From Oscillibacter sp. (lineage in GTDB: Bacteria > Bacillota > Clostridia > Oscillospirales > Oscillospiraceae): a stretch of DNA of 64,000 bases. Both the position numbers and the translations under genes were made by a program. Below, one piece after another: positions 50,099 to 58,526 of the stretch. Location of the stretch: contig JAAVZX010000028.1 in NCBI GenBank assembly GCA_022791875.1, positions 1-64,000 on the forward strand, in the 5' to 3' direction. Positions within the stretch are counted from its first letter, which is position 1. Each line of letters begins with the position of its first letter. The notes below the pieces were generated by a model that saw only the letters and a list, made by a program, of their open reading frames with translations, had not been told where the DNA came from and made no database searches.

Positions 50099-51763
50099 TT
50101 ACTTTAGGTGCAAAAGTTTGGCGATTTTTTCGCCATGCGGAATGGAGCGCACGTCCTCCGCCCGCAAAATCCGCAGGGCCACCACCAGAACCGCGTACAC
50201 CAGAACGCCCGCCAGAATGCCCACAAGAACCGCCAGGGCGTTGGCTCCATAGGCGGAGTGCCCCGCCAGGGCCCTGGCCGCGAAGCCGTATGCCGCCCAG
50301 GCCGCGCCGCCCATCAGGAGGGAGGCCACCACGGGCTTGAAGAAGAGCTGGAGGTAGCGGGGCTTCTCCGGAGAATACTTCCAGACGAAGAAGAGGTTCA
50401 GGCCCACCACAACCAGGTAGCAGCAGAGGGTGGAAATGGGCGCGCCGCTGATGTTGATGTCCGGGTTCCCCACCAAGACGTAGTTCATGGCGATCTTCGT
50501 CAGACCGCCCGCGATGACGGTGAAAATGGGAAGACGCTCTTTTCCGTAGGTCTGGAGGATGGCGTTGGTGAGGATCATCAGGCAGATGAAGATCAGGGCG
50601 AAGCCCAGGATTTGCAGATGGGGCCCCGCGGCCAGGGCGTCCTCCTGGCGCTTGGGGAGCATGAGGCGCATAATGGGCGTGGAGAGGACCGACAGGCCCA
50701 CCCCCGCCGGAATCGCCAGGACCGCAATCAGCCGGAAGGCCGAGGAGATGATCCCGTTGGCCTTGGCGTAGTCCCTCCGGGCCATGGCCGCGGCGGCGAA
50801 GGGGATCAGGCTCATGGTCACCGGGTAGACGAAGGAGGCCACCATGCTGGGCATATCCATGGCCATGCGGTACTGCCCGTTGAGAAGGGCCGCTTCGTTC
50901 TCCGTCAGGAGCAGGGCGCTCTGGAGGCGGCCCATGACGATCTTGGTGTCGATGAGGTTGATGATGCCCAGGGCGGAGTTGCCCAGGGTGATGGGGATGC
51001 CGATGGCCAGGACCTGGCGGATGATGGCCCCGCTGCCGGAGGGGCGGTCCCCGGACTTCTCCCGGTTCCGGTGGGTGAGCATGTAGAAGACCAGGAAGCA
51101 CACGGAGAGGATGGTCCCGGCGGTGACGCCGAAGATGGCGCCTGCGGCGATGTTGGGCATGGCCTCTTCCACCAGCCGGTCCTCCGCGCCTGTATAGGAA
51201 TAGGCCAGGGCCGCCAGCCGGGCCTGCCGCATGATGTACCAGGCCAGAGGCAGGCCGATGCCCACCTTGCACAGGGCCTCCAGGACCTGGGACGCCGCTG
51301 TGGGGGCCATGTTCCCCTGGCCCTGGGTGTAGCCCCGCATACAGGCCAGGAGGCACACGCAGAACACCGCCGGGGCCAGGGCCCGGATGGCCTGGGCCGC
51401 CATGGGGTTCTCCTCGAAGGCCGCCAGTTGATCCGCGCCGAAGAACATCAGCGTGGACCCCGCCAGGCCCAGGGCGAAGAAGAGCCAGATGGAGGTGGAG
51501 AAAATCTTCCGCTTCTGGTTCTCCAGGCCCTGGGCGTGGGCCTGGCTGGTGAGCTTCGAGATGGCCAGGGGCAGGCCCGCCGTGGCGAAGATGTTCAGGA
51601 AGTTGTAGATCAGATAGGCGGTGTCGAAGTAGGTCTTGCCCACGCTGCCCAGGATGTTGTTCAGCGGGATCTTGTACACCGCGCCGATGAGCTTGACAAT
51701 CACGACGGCGAAGGCCAGCACCGCCGCGCCGCCCAGAAAGGACTGCTTTTTTTCACTAGCCAT
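50099..51763 (-). CDS. SpoVB/YabM-type flippase (MOP exporter superfamily)
   Basis: 554 residues with about 14 transmembrane segments, in the polysaccharide biosynthesis/MurJ-like branch. Conserved parts are FLGGAAVLAFAVVIVKLIGA, then YKIPLNNILGSVGKTYFDTAY, and AISKLTSQAHAQG. SpoVB-type proteins flip lipid-linked peptidoglycan or polysaccharide precursors, some during spore cortex synthesis. The position upstream of mazG corresponds to yabM in Bacillus, so spoVB paralogue is the safest label. Confidence 0.88.
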   Translation of the reverse strand: MASEKKQSFLGGAAVLAFAVVIVKLIGAVYKIPLNNILGSVGKTYFDTAYLIYNFLNIFATAGLPLAISKLTSQAHAQGLENQKRKIFSTSIWLFFALGLAGSTLMFFGADQLAAFEENPMAAQAIRALAPAVFCVCLLACMRGYTQGQGNMAPTAASQVLEALCKVGIGLPLAWYIMRQARLAALAYSYTGAEDRLVEEAMPNIAAGAIFGVTAGTILSVCFLVFYMLTHRNREKSGDRPSGSGAIIRQVLAIGIPITLGNSALGIINLIDTKIVMGRLQSALLLTENEAALLNGQYRMAMDMPSMVASFVYPVTMSLIPFAAAAMARRDYAKANGIISSAFRLIAVLAIPAGVGLSVLSTPIMRLMLPKRQEDALAAGPHLQILGFALIFICLMILTNAILQTYGKERLPIFTVIAGGLTKIAMNYVLVGNPDINISGAPISTLCCYLVVVGLNLFFVWKYSPEKPRYLQLFFKPVVASLLMGGAAWAAYGFAARALAGHSAYGANALAVLVGILAGVLVYAVLVVALRILRAEDVRSIPHGEKIAKLLHLK

Positions 51764-51870
51764 GCAGGAAATCCCTCTTGTTCTTTCAGAAATGCCGGCA
51801 GGAGTGGTCCCGCCGCTCCCATTTTATGCAGAAGCCGCGGCTCCTTATGCGCCCTCCCGGCGCCGGGGCC

Positions 51871-52707
51871 TCACAGCCCCGCCGCGCAGCGCCGCACCAG
51901 GGCGGAGAAGCGGGGCCCCGCCGCCTCCGCGGCGGCCACCACCTCGTCCCCCGAAAGGGGCTGGTCCAGGACCCCCGCCGCCATGTTCGTGCAGAGGGTG
52001 AAGCCCAGAACCCGCATCCCGCAGTGGGCAGCGGCAATGGCCTCGGGAACCGTGGACATGCCCACCGCGTCCGCGCCCGCCAGGCGGGCGAAGCGGACCT
52101 CCGCCGGCGTCTCGTACTGGGGACCGGGGAAGAACATATACACGCCCTCTTGGAGCGTGATCCCCAGGTCCCGGGCGGCGCTGCGGGCCAGGGCTTGCAG
52201 CGCCGGCGTATACACGTGGCTCATGTCCGGGAAGCGGGGGCCGAAGGCGTCCAGGTTGGGGCCCCGGAGGGGGCTCATGCCGAAGAGCATGATGTGGTCC
52301 GTGATCAGCATCACGTCTCCGGGGGAGAAGGACGTGTTCACGGCCCCGGCGGCGTTGGTGACCAGGAGCGTATCCGCCCCCAGGAGGCGGATCAGGCGCA
52401 CGGGGTACGCCGCGTCGGCGGGGGACCAGCCCTCGTAGGTGTGGAGGCGGCCCTGCATCACGGCGGCGGGCGTGTTCTTCAGGCGTCCGAAGACAAACTG
52501 GCCCTTGTGGTCCGCCACGGTGGAGCGCTTCATGTGGGGGACCTGCCCATAGGGGACGGTAACGGGGTCCTCTACGGCCTCCGCCAGGCCCCCCAGGCCC
52601 GAGCCCAGAATCAGCAGGACCCGGGGGCGGAAGTCCCCGGCGAGCTCCCGGAGGGCCCGGGCGCTCTCCTGGTACTGAGCCTCCGTGTACACTTCAAAAT
52701 CCGTCAC
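51871..52707 (-). CDS. punA: Purine-nucleoside phosphorylase (trimeric, PNP-I)
   Basis: 278 residues, cytosolic salvage enzyme for inosine/guanosine. Motifs: phosphate loop ILGSGLGGLAE, DHKGQFVFGRL, MQGRLHTYEGW, LVTNAAGAVN and GPQYETPAEVRFARLAGAD. The start is a GTG at 52705-52707 whose GTGA overlaps the stop of the zinc-ribbon gene; GGAGGGGA lies nine bases upstream. Longer frames would overlap that gene. Confidence 0.95.
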   Translation of the reverse strand: MTDFEVYTEAQYQESARALRELAGDFRPRVLLILGSGLGGLAEAVEDPVTVPYGQVPHMKRSTVADHKGQFVFGRLKNTPAAVMQGRLHTYEGWSPADAAYPVRLIRLLGADTLLVTNAAGAVNTSFSPGDVMLITDHIMLFGMSPLRGPNLDAFGPRFPDMSHVYTPALQALARSAARDLGITLQEGVYMFFPGPQYETPAEVRFARLAGADAVGMSTVPEAIAAAHCGMRVLGFTLCTNMAAGVLDQPLSGDEVVAAAEAAGPRFSALVRRCAAGL

Positions 52708-53138
52708 TGGTCCAGCTCCCCTCCGCAGGAACGGCAGAACCTGTCGTCCTCCCGGACGGACTCGCCGCAGCTGGGGCACAGGCGTTCCCGGCGGGCGTCC
52801 TCCCCCGCCTCCGGAGCGGCGCTCTCGCGGCCCAGGCGCAGGTTCAGGGCTTCCAGCTCCGCTTTCAGCTTGTCCACCTCCTGCATCTTCGTGTGGAGCA
52901 CCTCGGAGTCGGTGGGGCTTCCGGTGTGGGTGGCGTACAGCAGCTCGCCCATGGCCCGCAGCTTTTCGCCGATCTCCGCCTCCAGGCGTCCGGCGCGGAG
53001 ATGGAGCTGGAGGGCGTCCAGGATGTCCCCCGCTTTTTCGCCGGTGATGCAGGCCGCGCCCAGGGCAATGTCCCCCGCTTCCGCGGCGGCGCGCTGGAGG
53101 GTCCCCAGCAGGTCGTAGAGTTTGTCCCGTGTTGTCAT
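52704..53138 (-). CDS. Zinc-ribbon/coiled-coil protein
   Basis: 144 residues. Residues 1-105 are helical and probably coiled coil (KMQEVDKLKAELEALNLRL); the C-terminus is a zinc ribbon with two CxxC knuckles (LCPSCGESVREDDRFCRSCG). The family is common as a small gene in Oscillospiraceae but has no known function. It starts 21 bases after hemZ and overlaps the punA start. Confidence 0.8.
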   Translation of the reverse strand: MTTRDKLYDLLGTLQRAAAEAGDIALGAACITGEKAGDILDALQLHLRAGRLEAEIGEKLRAMGELLYATHTGSPTDSEVLHTKMQEVDKLKAELEALNLRLGRESAAPEAGEDARRERLCPSCGESVREDDRFCRSCGGELDQ

Positions 53139-53159
53139 GTTGAAAAGCCTCCTGTCTGA

Positions 53160-54629
53160 TTATTCGTTGTAAAACGCGTCGAAGGACGCAAGGTTTGCCT
53201 CGATCTTCTCCGGACGGCTCACGTATTCCGTCGGGTACTTGTGGTTGAAGACCCGCTGGATGCGGCGGCTGGGGGCGTCCACCATTTTCGTTGAGCCGCC
53301 CGCGCCCAGGGAGAGAATGGAGCAGAGCTCCGACATGATATAGATGTTGTAGAGGCTCCCGCCGCCGGGGCGGGTCCAGCCCACGTTCTCAAAGCTGCCG
53401 GACATGTATTTCTGGCGGTAGAGATAGTAGGGGGCGTAGCCCGCCTGGCGCAGGGTTGGCTCCGCGTAGTCCAGCATGTCCCCCACGGCCTCGGGGCCGG
53501 GGATGGAGAGGCCGTCCAGAAGGATGCGGCTCCCCTTTTTCAGGGCCAGGGTGTGGACCGTGATGTCGCTGGTGTGGAAGGCTAAGCAGCGGTCCAGGGT
53601 GCGGCGGAAGCCGGCGGGGCTGTCCTCGGGGAGGCCCGCGATTAAGTCCATGTTCACCTGCCGGAAGCCCGCGTCCGACACCAGCTCCATGGCCCGCTCA
53701 ATGTCGCCGGGGCTGTGCCGCCGTCCGATGGCCTCCAGGACATGGGGCTCCATGGTCTGGGGGTTCACGGAGACGCGGGTGGTTCCGGCGTCTCTCAGAA
53801 CGCCCAGCTTTTCCGCCGTGATGGTGTCGGGGCGTCCCGCCTCCACGGTGATCTCCAGGCCCAGCCCCAGGGGGAAGGCCGTCTCAAGCTCGGTGAAGAG
53901 GCGGTGGAGCTGGCGGGCGGAGAGGGTGGTGGGGGTGCCGCCGCCCACGTACAGGGCGCGGATGCGCAGATTGTTCCGCCGCACCACTTCGCCCGCGCGG
54001 CGGATCTCCGCCGTCAGGGCGTCCAGGTAGGGGTCCACCAGGGAAAAGCTCTTTTCCACCGACTGGCTCACGAAGGAGCAGTAGGCGCAGCGGGTGGGGC
54101 AGAAGGGGATGCCCACGTAGAGGGCGATGTCCCGGGGCTGTAGGTCCTGGGCGGCTTGATAGGCCGCAGTCCCCGTCTCCAGGGCCAGGGCGGCGCGGCG
54201 GGGGGTTACGAGAAAGTCCCGTTCCAGGAGGGCGCGGGCTTCCCGGGGCGTTTTGCCCTGGGAGAGGGCCTGGGTGATCAGCTTGTCGGGGCGCACGCCG
54301 GTCAGCATCCCCCAGGGGGGCGTGTTCCCCGTCAGGGCCTGGTATGCCCGGAAGAAGCAGGAGCCAATGGTGTGGCGGCGCTGGCCCTCCCGGTCGTAGT
54401 CTGTGCCGGAGAGGGACGCTGTATGATATGCCGTTGTCTTCTCCCCATGATAAGAGAGGTCCACCGTCACCAGGAGGCGGTTTTCCTCCTCGGCGCGGCA
54501 GGAGACGACGGCCCAGTCCCCGTCGCCGGGGGCGATGGGTTCGTATTCGGGCAGTTCGCCGGGAAACAGATTCAGCAGGCTCTGCTCCACGGTGTAGCGT
54601 TCGTCGTGGCCGTGAAACTCCAGCTTCAT
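53160..54629 (-). CDS. hemZ: Coproporphyrinogen dehydrogenase-like radical SAM protein HemZ
   Basis: 489 residues. A distinct N-terminal domain (~1-165) precedes the radical SAM core with Cys177-x3-Cys181-x2-Cys184 (PFCPTRCAYCSF), then ALYVGGGTPTTLSARQL and the HemN-like C-terminal part. The extended N-terminus distinguishes HemZ from HemW. Whether it oxidises coproporphyrinogen or acts in heme trafficking is unsettled for this family. The ATG overlaps the upstream gene's stop (ATGA). Confidence 0.9.
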   Translation of the reverse strand: MKLEFHGHDERYTVEQSLLNLFPGELPEYEPIAPGDGDWAVVSCRAEEENRLLVTVDLSYHGEKTTAYHTASLSGTDYDREGQRRHTIGSCFFRAYQALTGNTPPWGMLTGVRPDKLITQALSQGKTPREARALLERDFLVTPRRAALALETGTAAYQAAQDLQPRDIALYVGIPFCPTRCAYCSFVSQSVEKSFSLVDPYLDALTAEIRRAGEVVRRNNLRIRALYVGGGTPTTLSARQLHRLFTELETAFPLGLGLEITVEAGRPDTITAEKLGVLRDAGTTRVSVNPQTMEPHVLEAIGRRHSPGDIERAMELVSDAGFRQVNMDLIAGLPEDSPAGFRRTLDRCLAFHTSDITVHTLALKKGSRILLDGLSIPGPEAVGDMLDYAEPTLRQAGYAPYYLYRQKYMSGSFENVGWTRPGGGSLYNIYIMSELCSILSLGAGGSTKMVDAPSRRIQRVFNHKYPTEYVSRPEKIEANLASFDAFYNE

Positions 54630-55711
54630 GGCGTTTCCTGCATGGCCTGGCGGAGGTAGGGGTTGGATTTCCGCTCGGCCTCCAGGGAGGTGGGCATCAT
54701 GTGGCCCGGGTAGACGGCGGCGTCGCCCTCCATCATGCCGAAGAGGCGCAGGGAGGCCATCATCTTTCTGACGTTGCCGCCGGGGAAGTCCGTGCGGCCG
54801 CAGGAGCCCTCAAAGAGGGTGTCGCCGCAGAAGAGGGGCCCGCCGCTGATCCGCAGGGTCACGGAGCCCTCGGAGTGGCCGGGGGTGTGGATGGGGTGGA
54901 TTACCAGGTCGCCGAAGGGAAGCTGCCTCGCCTCCGGAGTGGGCACATCCCAATCGTTGAAGGCTTTGAAGTAGTGGAGGCGGGTCACGGGACATTTGGG
55001 GTCCTTCAGCATGCCGCCTACATGGAACAGGTGGCGGTCCACGTCCTTCACGTCCCTGCGGTGGATATAGATCTCCGCCTCCGGGAAGGCCGCGGCAAGC
55101 TCCGGCAGAGCGTCCACATGGTCATAGTGCCCGTGGGTCAGGAGGATATATTTCAGATTTCCGCCCTGCTTCCGGACCTCCGCAATGATGCGCTCCGGGT
55201 CCGCGCCGGGATCGATGACGGCGAGAAGATTTGCCTTGTTCTCCTTGAGAATATAGCAGTTCGTCCCCAGCATCCCCACCTCCAGGCGGGTGATGCCCAA
55301 AAGCTCCTTGCGCCGGTTGACGGGGATCAGGTGGGACTGGTCCTCGAAGCCGGTGAAGTCCACAGTGTGGTTCTCCCAGACGTTCCGGAACAGGGCCACC
55401 GCGTCCGCGTAGCCTCCGTACCACTCCACCAGGGCGATGCCGCCGGGGGTGGTGGGTCCTTCGGCTCCGGACCAGCCGCAGCCGACGATGAACTGCCCCG
55501 TGTGGGGTCCGGCCAGGGCCACGGCGCTCTGGATATACCAGAAGCCGTCGTCGTCCTCCTGCTCCAGGATGACGAAGCTGTCATGTTCGGGATGGAGGCG
55601 GTTCAGTTCGGCCTCCAGACGCTCCCAGGTGGCGGGACAGGCATCGCCCCCGGCGTTTCTGAGGGTCCAGGGGAGGCCGGGGCGGGGCTGTTTCTGAGGA
55701 ATCGGTTCCAT
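54626..55711 (-). CDS. MBL-fold metallohydrolase with an extra N-terminal domain
   Basis: 361 residues. The C-terminal ~220 residues are a glyoxalase-II-type metallo-beta-lactamase domain with metal motif THGHYDH (192-198), HTPGHSEGS and CGDTLFEGSCGRTD. Residues 1-135 form an unrelated domain (ATWERLEAELNRLHPEHDSF, VEWYGGYADAVALFRNVWEN) that I do not recognise. The start is firm (AAAGGAG nine bases before the ATG), so the fusion is real. MBL genes of this type commonly lie between dtd and hemZ in Clostridia, normally without the extra domain. Confidence 0.85.
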   Translation of the reverse strand: MEPIPQKQPRPGLPWTLRNAGGDACPATWERLEAELNRLHPEHDSFVILEQEDDDGFWYIQSAVALAGPHTGQFIVGCGWSGAEGPTTPGGIALVEWYGGYADAVALFRNVWENHTVDFTGFEDQSHLIPVNRRKELLGITRLEVGMLGTNCYILKENKANLLAVIDPGADPERIIAEVRKQGGNLKYILLTHGHYDHVDALPELAAAFPEAEIYIHRRDVKDVDRHLFHVGGMLKDPKCPVTRLHYFKAFNDWDVPTPEARQLPFGDLVIHPIHTPGHSEGSVTLRISGGPLFCGDTLFEGSCGRTDFPGGNVRKMMASLRLFGMMEGDAAVYPGHMMPTSLEAERKSNPYLRQAMQETP

Positions 55712-55729
55712 TGAGACGCGCTCCTTTCT

Positions 55730-56173
55730 TTACGGCTGGTCGGTGTCAAATATGATGGTGACGGGTCCGTGGTTGAGGGATTCGACCTCCATTTTCGCGC
55801 CGAACTCGCCGTGCTCGACACGGAAGCCGCGGTCCCGGCAGCGGGCCATGAACCACTCGTAGCCCTGGACGGCCAGTTCAGGCTTGGCGGCGCGTGAGAA
55901 GCCGGGGCGGCGTGAGGAGGTATCAGCATAGAGGGTGAACTGGGAGACGACCAGGAGGCTCCCTCCCACCTGCTCCAGGTTCAGGTTCATTTTATCGTTC
56001 TCGTCCTCGAAGATACGGAGATTGCAAATCTTGTCAGCCAGCTTCCGCGCGGTCTCTTCGGTATCATTGGGCCCAACGCCCAAAAGCACCAGAAATCCGA
56101 CACCGATCTGACCATTGATACGACCTTCGATCGTAACAGAAGCGTGGTCAACCCGTGTAACAACAGCTCGCAT
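55730..56173 (-). CDS. dtd: D-aminoacyl-tRNA deacylase
   Basis: 147 residues; removes D-amino acids mischarged onto tRNA. Signature SQFTLYADTSSRRPGFSRAA and the C-terminal NHGPVTIIFDTDQP are typical. AAGGAG is seven bases before the ATG at 56173. The relA-dtd order is widespread in Firmicutes; here a modular repeat has been inserted between the two. Confidence 0.96.
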   Translation of the reverse strand: MRAVVTRVDHASVTIEGRINGQIGVGFLVLLGVGPNDTEETARKLADKICNLRIFEDENDKMNLNLEQVGGSLLVVSQFTLYADTSSRRPGFSRAAKPELAVQGYEWFMARCRDRGFRVEHGEFGAKMEVESLNHGPVTIIFDTDQP

Positions 56174-56216
56174 AGCGATACTCCTTCGTAAAACGGCAAA
56201 AGTCAAAAAGGGGACT

Positions 56217-56342
56217 GATCTGCCAGGGTCCAGGGAGGCGCGTGCCTCCCTGGTGGGAGTCCAGAGGGCAAAGCCCTCTGGCCGCCGGAGGCGGGAAGCC
56301 CCGCTGGCAGCCCCCCGTCCCTCGTCCCCCGTATGACAGGCA
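56217..56342. repeat. Modular double-hairpin repeat, copy 6 (full length)
   Basis: The most complete copy: GATCTGCCAGGGT, CCAGGGAGGCG/CGCCTCCCTGG hairpin, CCAGAGGGCAAAGCCCTCTG hairpin, GCCGCCGGAGGC, GGGAAGCCCCGCTGGCAGCC, CCCCGTCCCTCGTCCCCCGT, ATGACAGGCAC. It abuts the relA stop. Confidence 0.92.
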
Positions 56343-58520
56343 CTACCCCGCAGGCCGCGTGACCTGCAGCACGCCTGAGATTTGGTTCAGGCGGTTCATG
56401 ATGGCTTTCATCTGTTCTCCGTCGCGGACCTTGATGTCGAGGCGGAAGATGGCGAAGTTGTCTTCGGTGCTTTTGGAGTGTACGCCGAGGACGAAGGTTT
56501 TTGTGGTGGAGAGGGCGGAGGAGACATCGAAGAGAAGATTGGCGCGGTCCTTGCAGATGACTTCGATGGTGGTTGGGTAGCTCTCGTTGGTGTCCGCGCC
56601 CCAGGAGACCTTGATCCAGCGGCCCTCCTGGGCGGCGCGGCGCTCCGGGGAGGCGTTGGGGCAGTCGGCGCGGTGGACGGAGACGCCGTAGCCGCGGGTG
56701 ATGAAGCCGACAATCTCGTCTCCGGGGACCGGGGTGCAGCACCTGGAGAATTTTACGAGGCAGTTCTCCAAACCCTCGACGATGATGCCCTGCTCGCTCT
56801 TGACGGGCTTGGGGGCCTGGGGCTCCGCAGGCGCTGGGGGGACGTCCGGCTGATCCTTCTTCGCGATGCGGAGCAGCTCGTTGTGCATCCGGCCCACGGC
56901 CTTGGCGGCGGTGAAGCCGCCGTAGCCGATGGCGGCGTACATCTCGTCCAGGGAGCTGTAGGACACCTTTTTCAGAAGTCCCGGAAGATTCTCCGGGGCC
57001 GTCACGTCCTTCATGGAGACGCCGCAGTGCTTCAGCTCCTGCTCAAAGGCGGCGCGGCCGTTGACGATGTTCTCCTCCCGCTTCTCCTTCTTGAACCACT
57101 GGCGGATCTTGCTGCGGGCCTCGCTGCTCCTGGCGATCTTCATCCAGTCCCGGCTGGGCCCCTTGGCGGACTTGGAGGTGAGAATTTCCACGATGTCGCC
57201 GTTTTTCAGCACATGGTCCAGGGTGACGATGCGCCCGTTCACCTTCGCGCCCACCATCCGGTTCCCTACGGCGGAGTGGATGGCGTAGGCGAAGTCGATA
57301 GGAGTGGCCTTGGCGGGCAGGTTCTGCACGTCGCCCCGGGGGGTGAAGACGAAGACCTCGTCGGCAAACATGTCGACCTTGAGGGAGTGAATATAATCCT
57401 CGGCGTCCGCGCCGTCCTGGTTCTCCAGGAGGCGGCGGACCCACTCGTATTTCCCCTCGGTGCCCGCGCCCTGTCCGTTCTGCTTGTACTTCCAGTGGGC
57501 GGCGACGCCGTACTCCGCGAAATCGTGCATCTGCCGGGTGCGGATCTGGACCTCGAAGGGGACGCCGTCGGTGCCCATGACGGTGGTGTGGAGGGATTGG
57601 TAGCTGTTGGGCTTGGGGGTGCCGATATAGTCCTTGAAGCGGCCTAAGATGGGCTTGTAGATGTCGTGCATGACCCCCAGGACGTTGTAGCAGTCCCCCA
57701 CGCTGTCCACGATGACCCGGAAGGCGAAGAGGTCGAAAATCTCGTCCAGGGACTTGTTCTGGTTGAACATCTTGCGGTAGATGGAATAGGGGTGCTTGAT
57801 GCGCCCGTAGACGATGTGGTTGATGCCCAGGGAGTTGAGGCGGTCGCCGATCTGCTTTTCCGTGCGCTGCATGAAGACCTCGTTCTCCTGGCTCTTGGCG
57901 TCCAGCTTCGCCACGATCTCCTGGTAGCCCACGGGGTCCAGATATTTTAACGAGAGGTCCTCCAGCTCCCACTTGATCCGCTGCATCCCCAGGCGGTGGG
58001 CGATGGGGGCGTAGATCTCCATGGTCTCCAGGGACTTCTGCTTCTGCTTTTCCGGAGACTGGTACTCCATAGTGCGCATATTGTGAAGCCGGTCGGCGAT
58101 CTTCACCAGAATGACCCGGATGTCCTTGCTCATGGCCATGAGCATCTTGCGCAGGTTCTCCATCTGCTCGTCTTCCTTGGTGGCGTACTGAATCCGGGTC
58201 AGCTTGCTGACGCCCTCCACCAGGTCGGCGATGATGGGGGAGAAGAGGCGGGAGAGGTCCTCGTGGGTGGCGGGGGTGTCCTCAATGACATCGTGGAGCA
58301 AGGCGGCCTCGATGGACTCGGAGTCCAGCTTCAAGGACTCCGCCACGATCTGGGCCACGGCCAGGGGGTGGATGATGTAAGGCTCGCCGCTCTTGCGCTT
58401 CTGGCCCTGGTGGCACCGGTCGGCGTACTCAAAGGCGGCGCGGATCTGCTCCATGTCCGCGGCGCTGTTGTAGCCCCGGACGGTCTTTTCAAGGAGCTCG
58501 TACTGTTCCTGTACGGTCAT
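56343..58520 (-). CDS. relA: Bifunctional (p)ppGpp synthetase/hydrolase (Rel)
   Basis: 725 residues, long RelA/SpoT homologue controlling the stringent response. Domains: HD hydrolase (~45-200, YIIHPLAVAQIVAES, LLHDVIEDT, DRLHNMRTM), synthetase (~240-350, YGRIKHPYSIYRK, FDLFAFRVIVDS, PKPNSYQSLHTTV), TGS (~390-450, FVFTPRGDVQNLP), helical/zinc-finger-like region with RCCTPVPGDEIVG, and a C-terminal ACT domain. Both catalytic sites look intact. It starts six bases after the recJ stop with GGTGATTTG before the ATG. Confidence 0.97.
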   Translation of the reverse strand: MTVQEQYELLEKTVRGYNSAADMEQIRAAFEYADRCHQGQKRKSGEPYIIHPLAVAQIVAESLKLDSESIEAALLHDVIEDTPATHEDLSRLFSPIIADLVEGVSKLTRIQYATKEDEQMENLRKMLMAMSKDIRVILVKIADRLHNMRTMEYQSPEKQKQKSLETMEIYAPIAHRLGMQRIKWELEDLSLKYLDPVGYQEIVAKLDAKSQENEVFMQRTEKQIGDRLNSLGINHIVYGRIKHPYSIYRKMFNQNKSLDEIFDLFAFRVIVDSVGDCYNVLGVMHDIYKPILGRFKDYIGTPKPNSYQSLHTTVMGTDGVPFEVQIRTRQMHDFAEYGVAAHWKYKQNGQGAGTEGKYEWVRRLLENQDGADAEDYIHSLKVDMFADEVFVFTPRGDVQNLPAKATPIDFAYAIHSAVGNRMVGAKVNGRIVTLDHVLKNGDIVEILTSKSAKGPSRDWMKIARSSEARSKIRQWFKKEKREENIVNGRAAFEQELKHCGVSMKDVTAPENLPGLLKKVSYSSLDEMYAAIGYGGFTAAKAVGRMHNELLRIAKKDQPDVPPAPAEPQAPKPVKSEQGIIVEGLENCLVKFSRCCTPVPGDEIVGFITRGYGVSVHRADCPNASPERRAAQEGRWIKVSWGADTNESYPTTIEVICKDRANLLFDVSSALSTTKTFVLGVHSKSTEDNFAIFRLDIKVRDGEQMKAIMNRLNQISGVLQVTRPAG

Positions 58521-58526
58521 ATCAAA

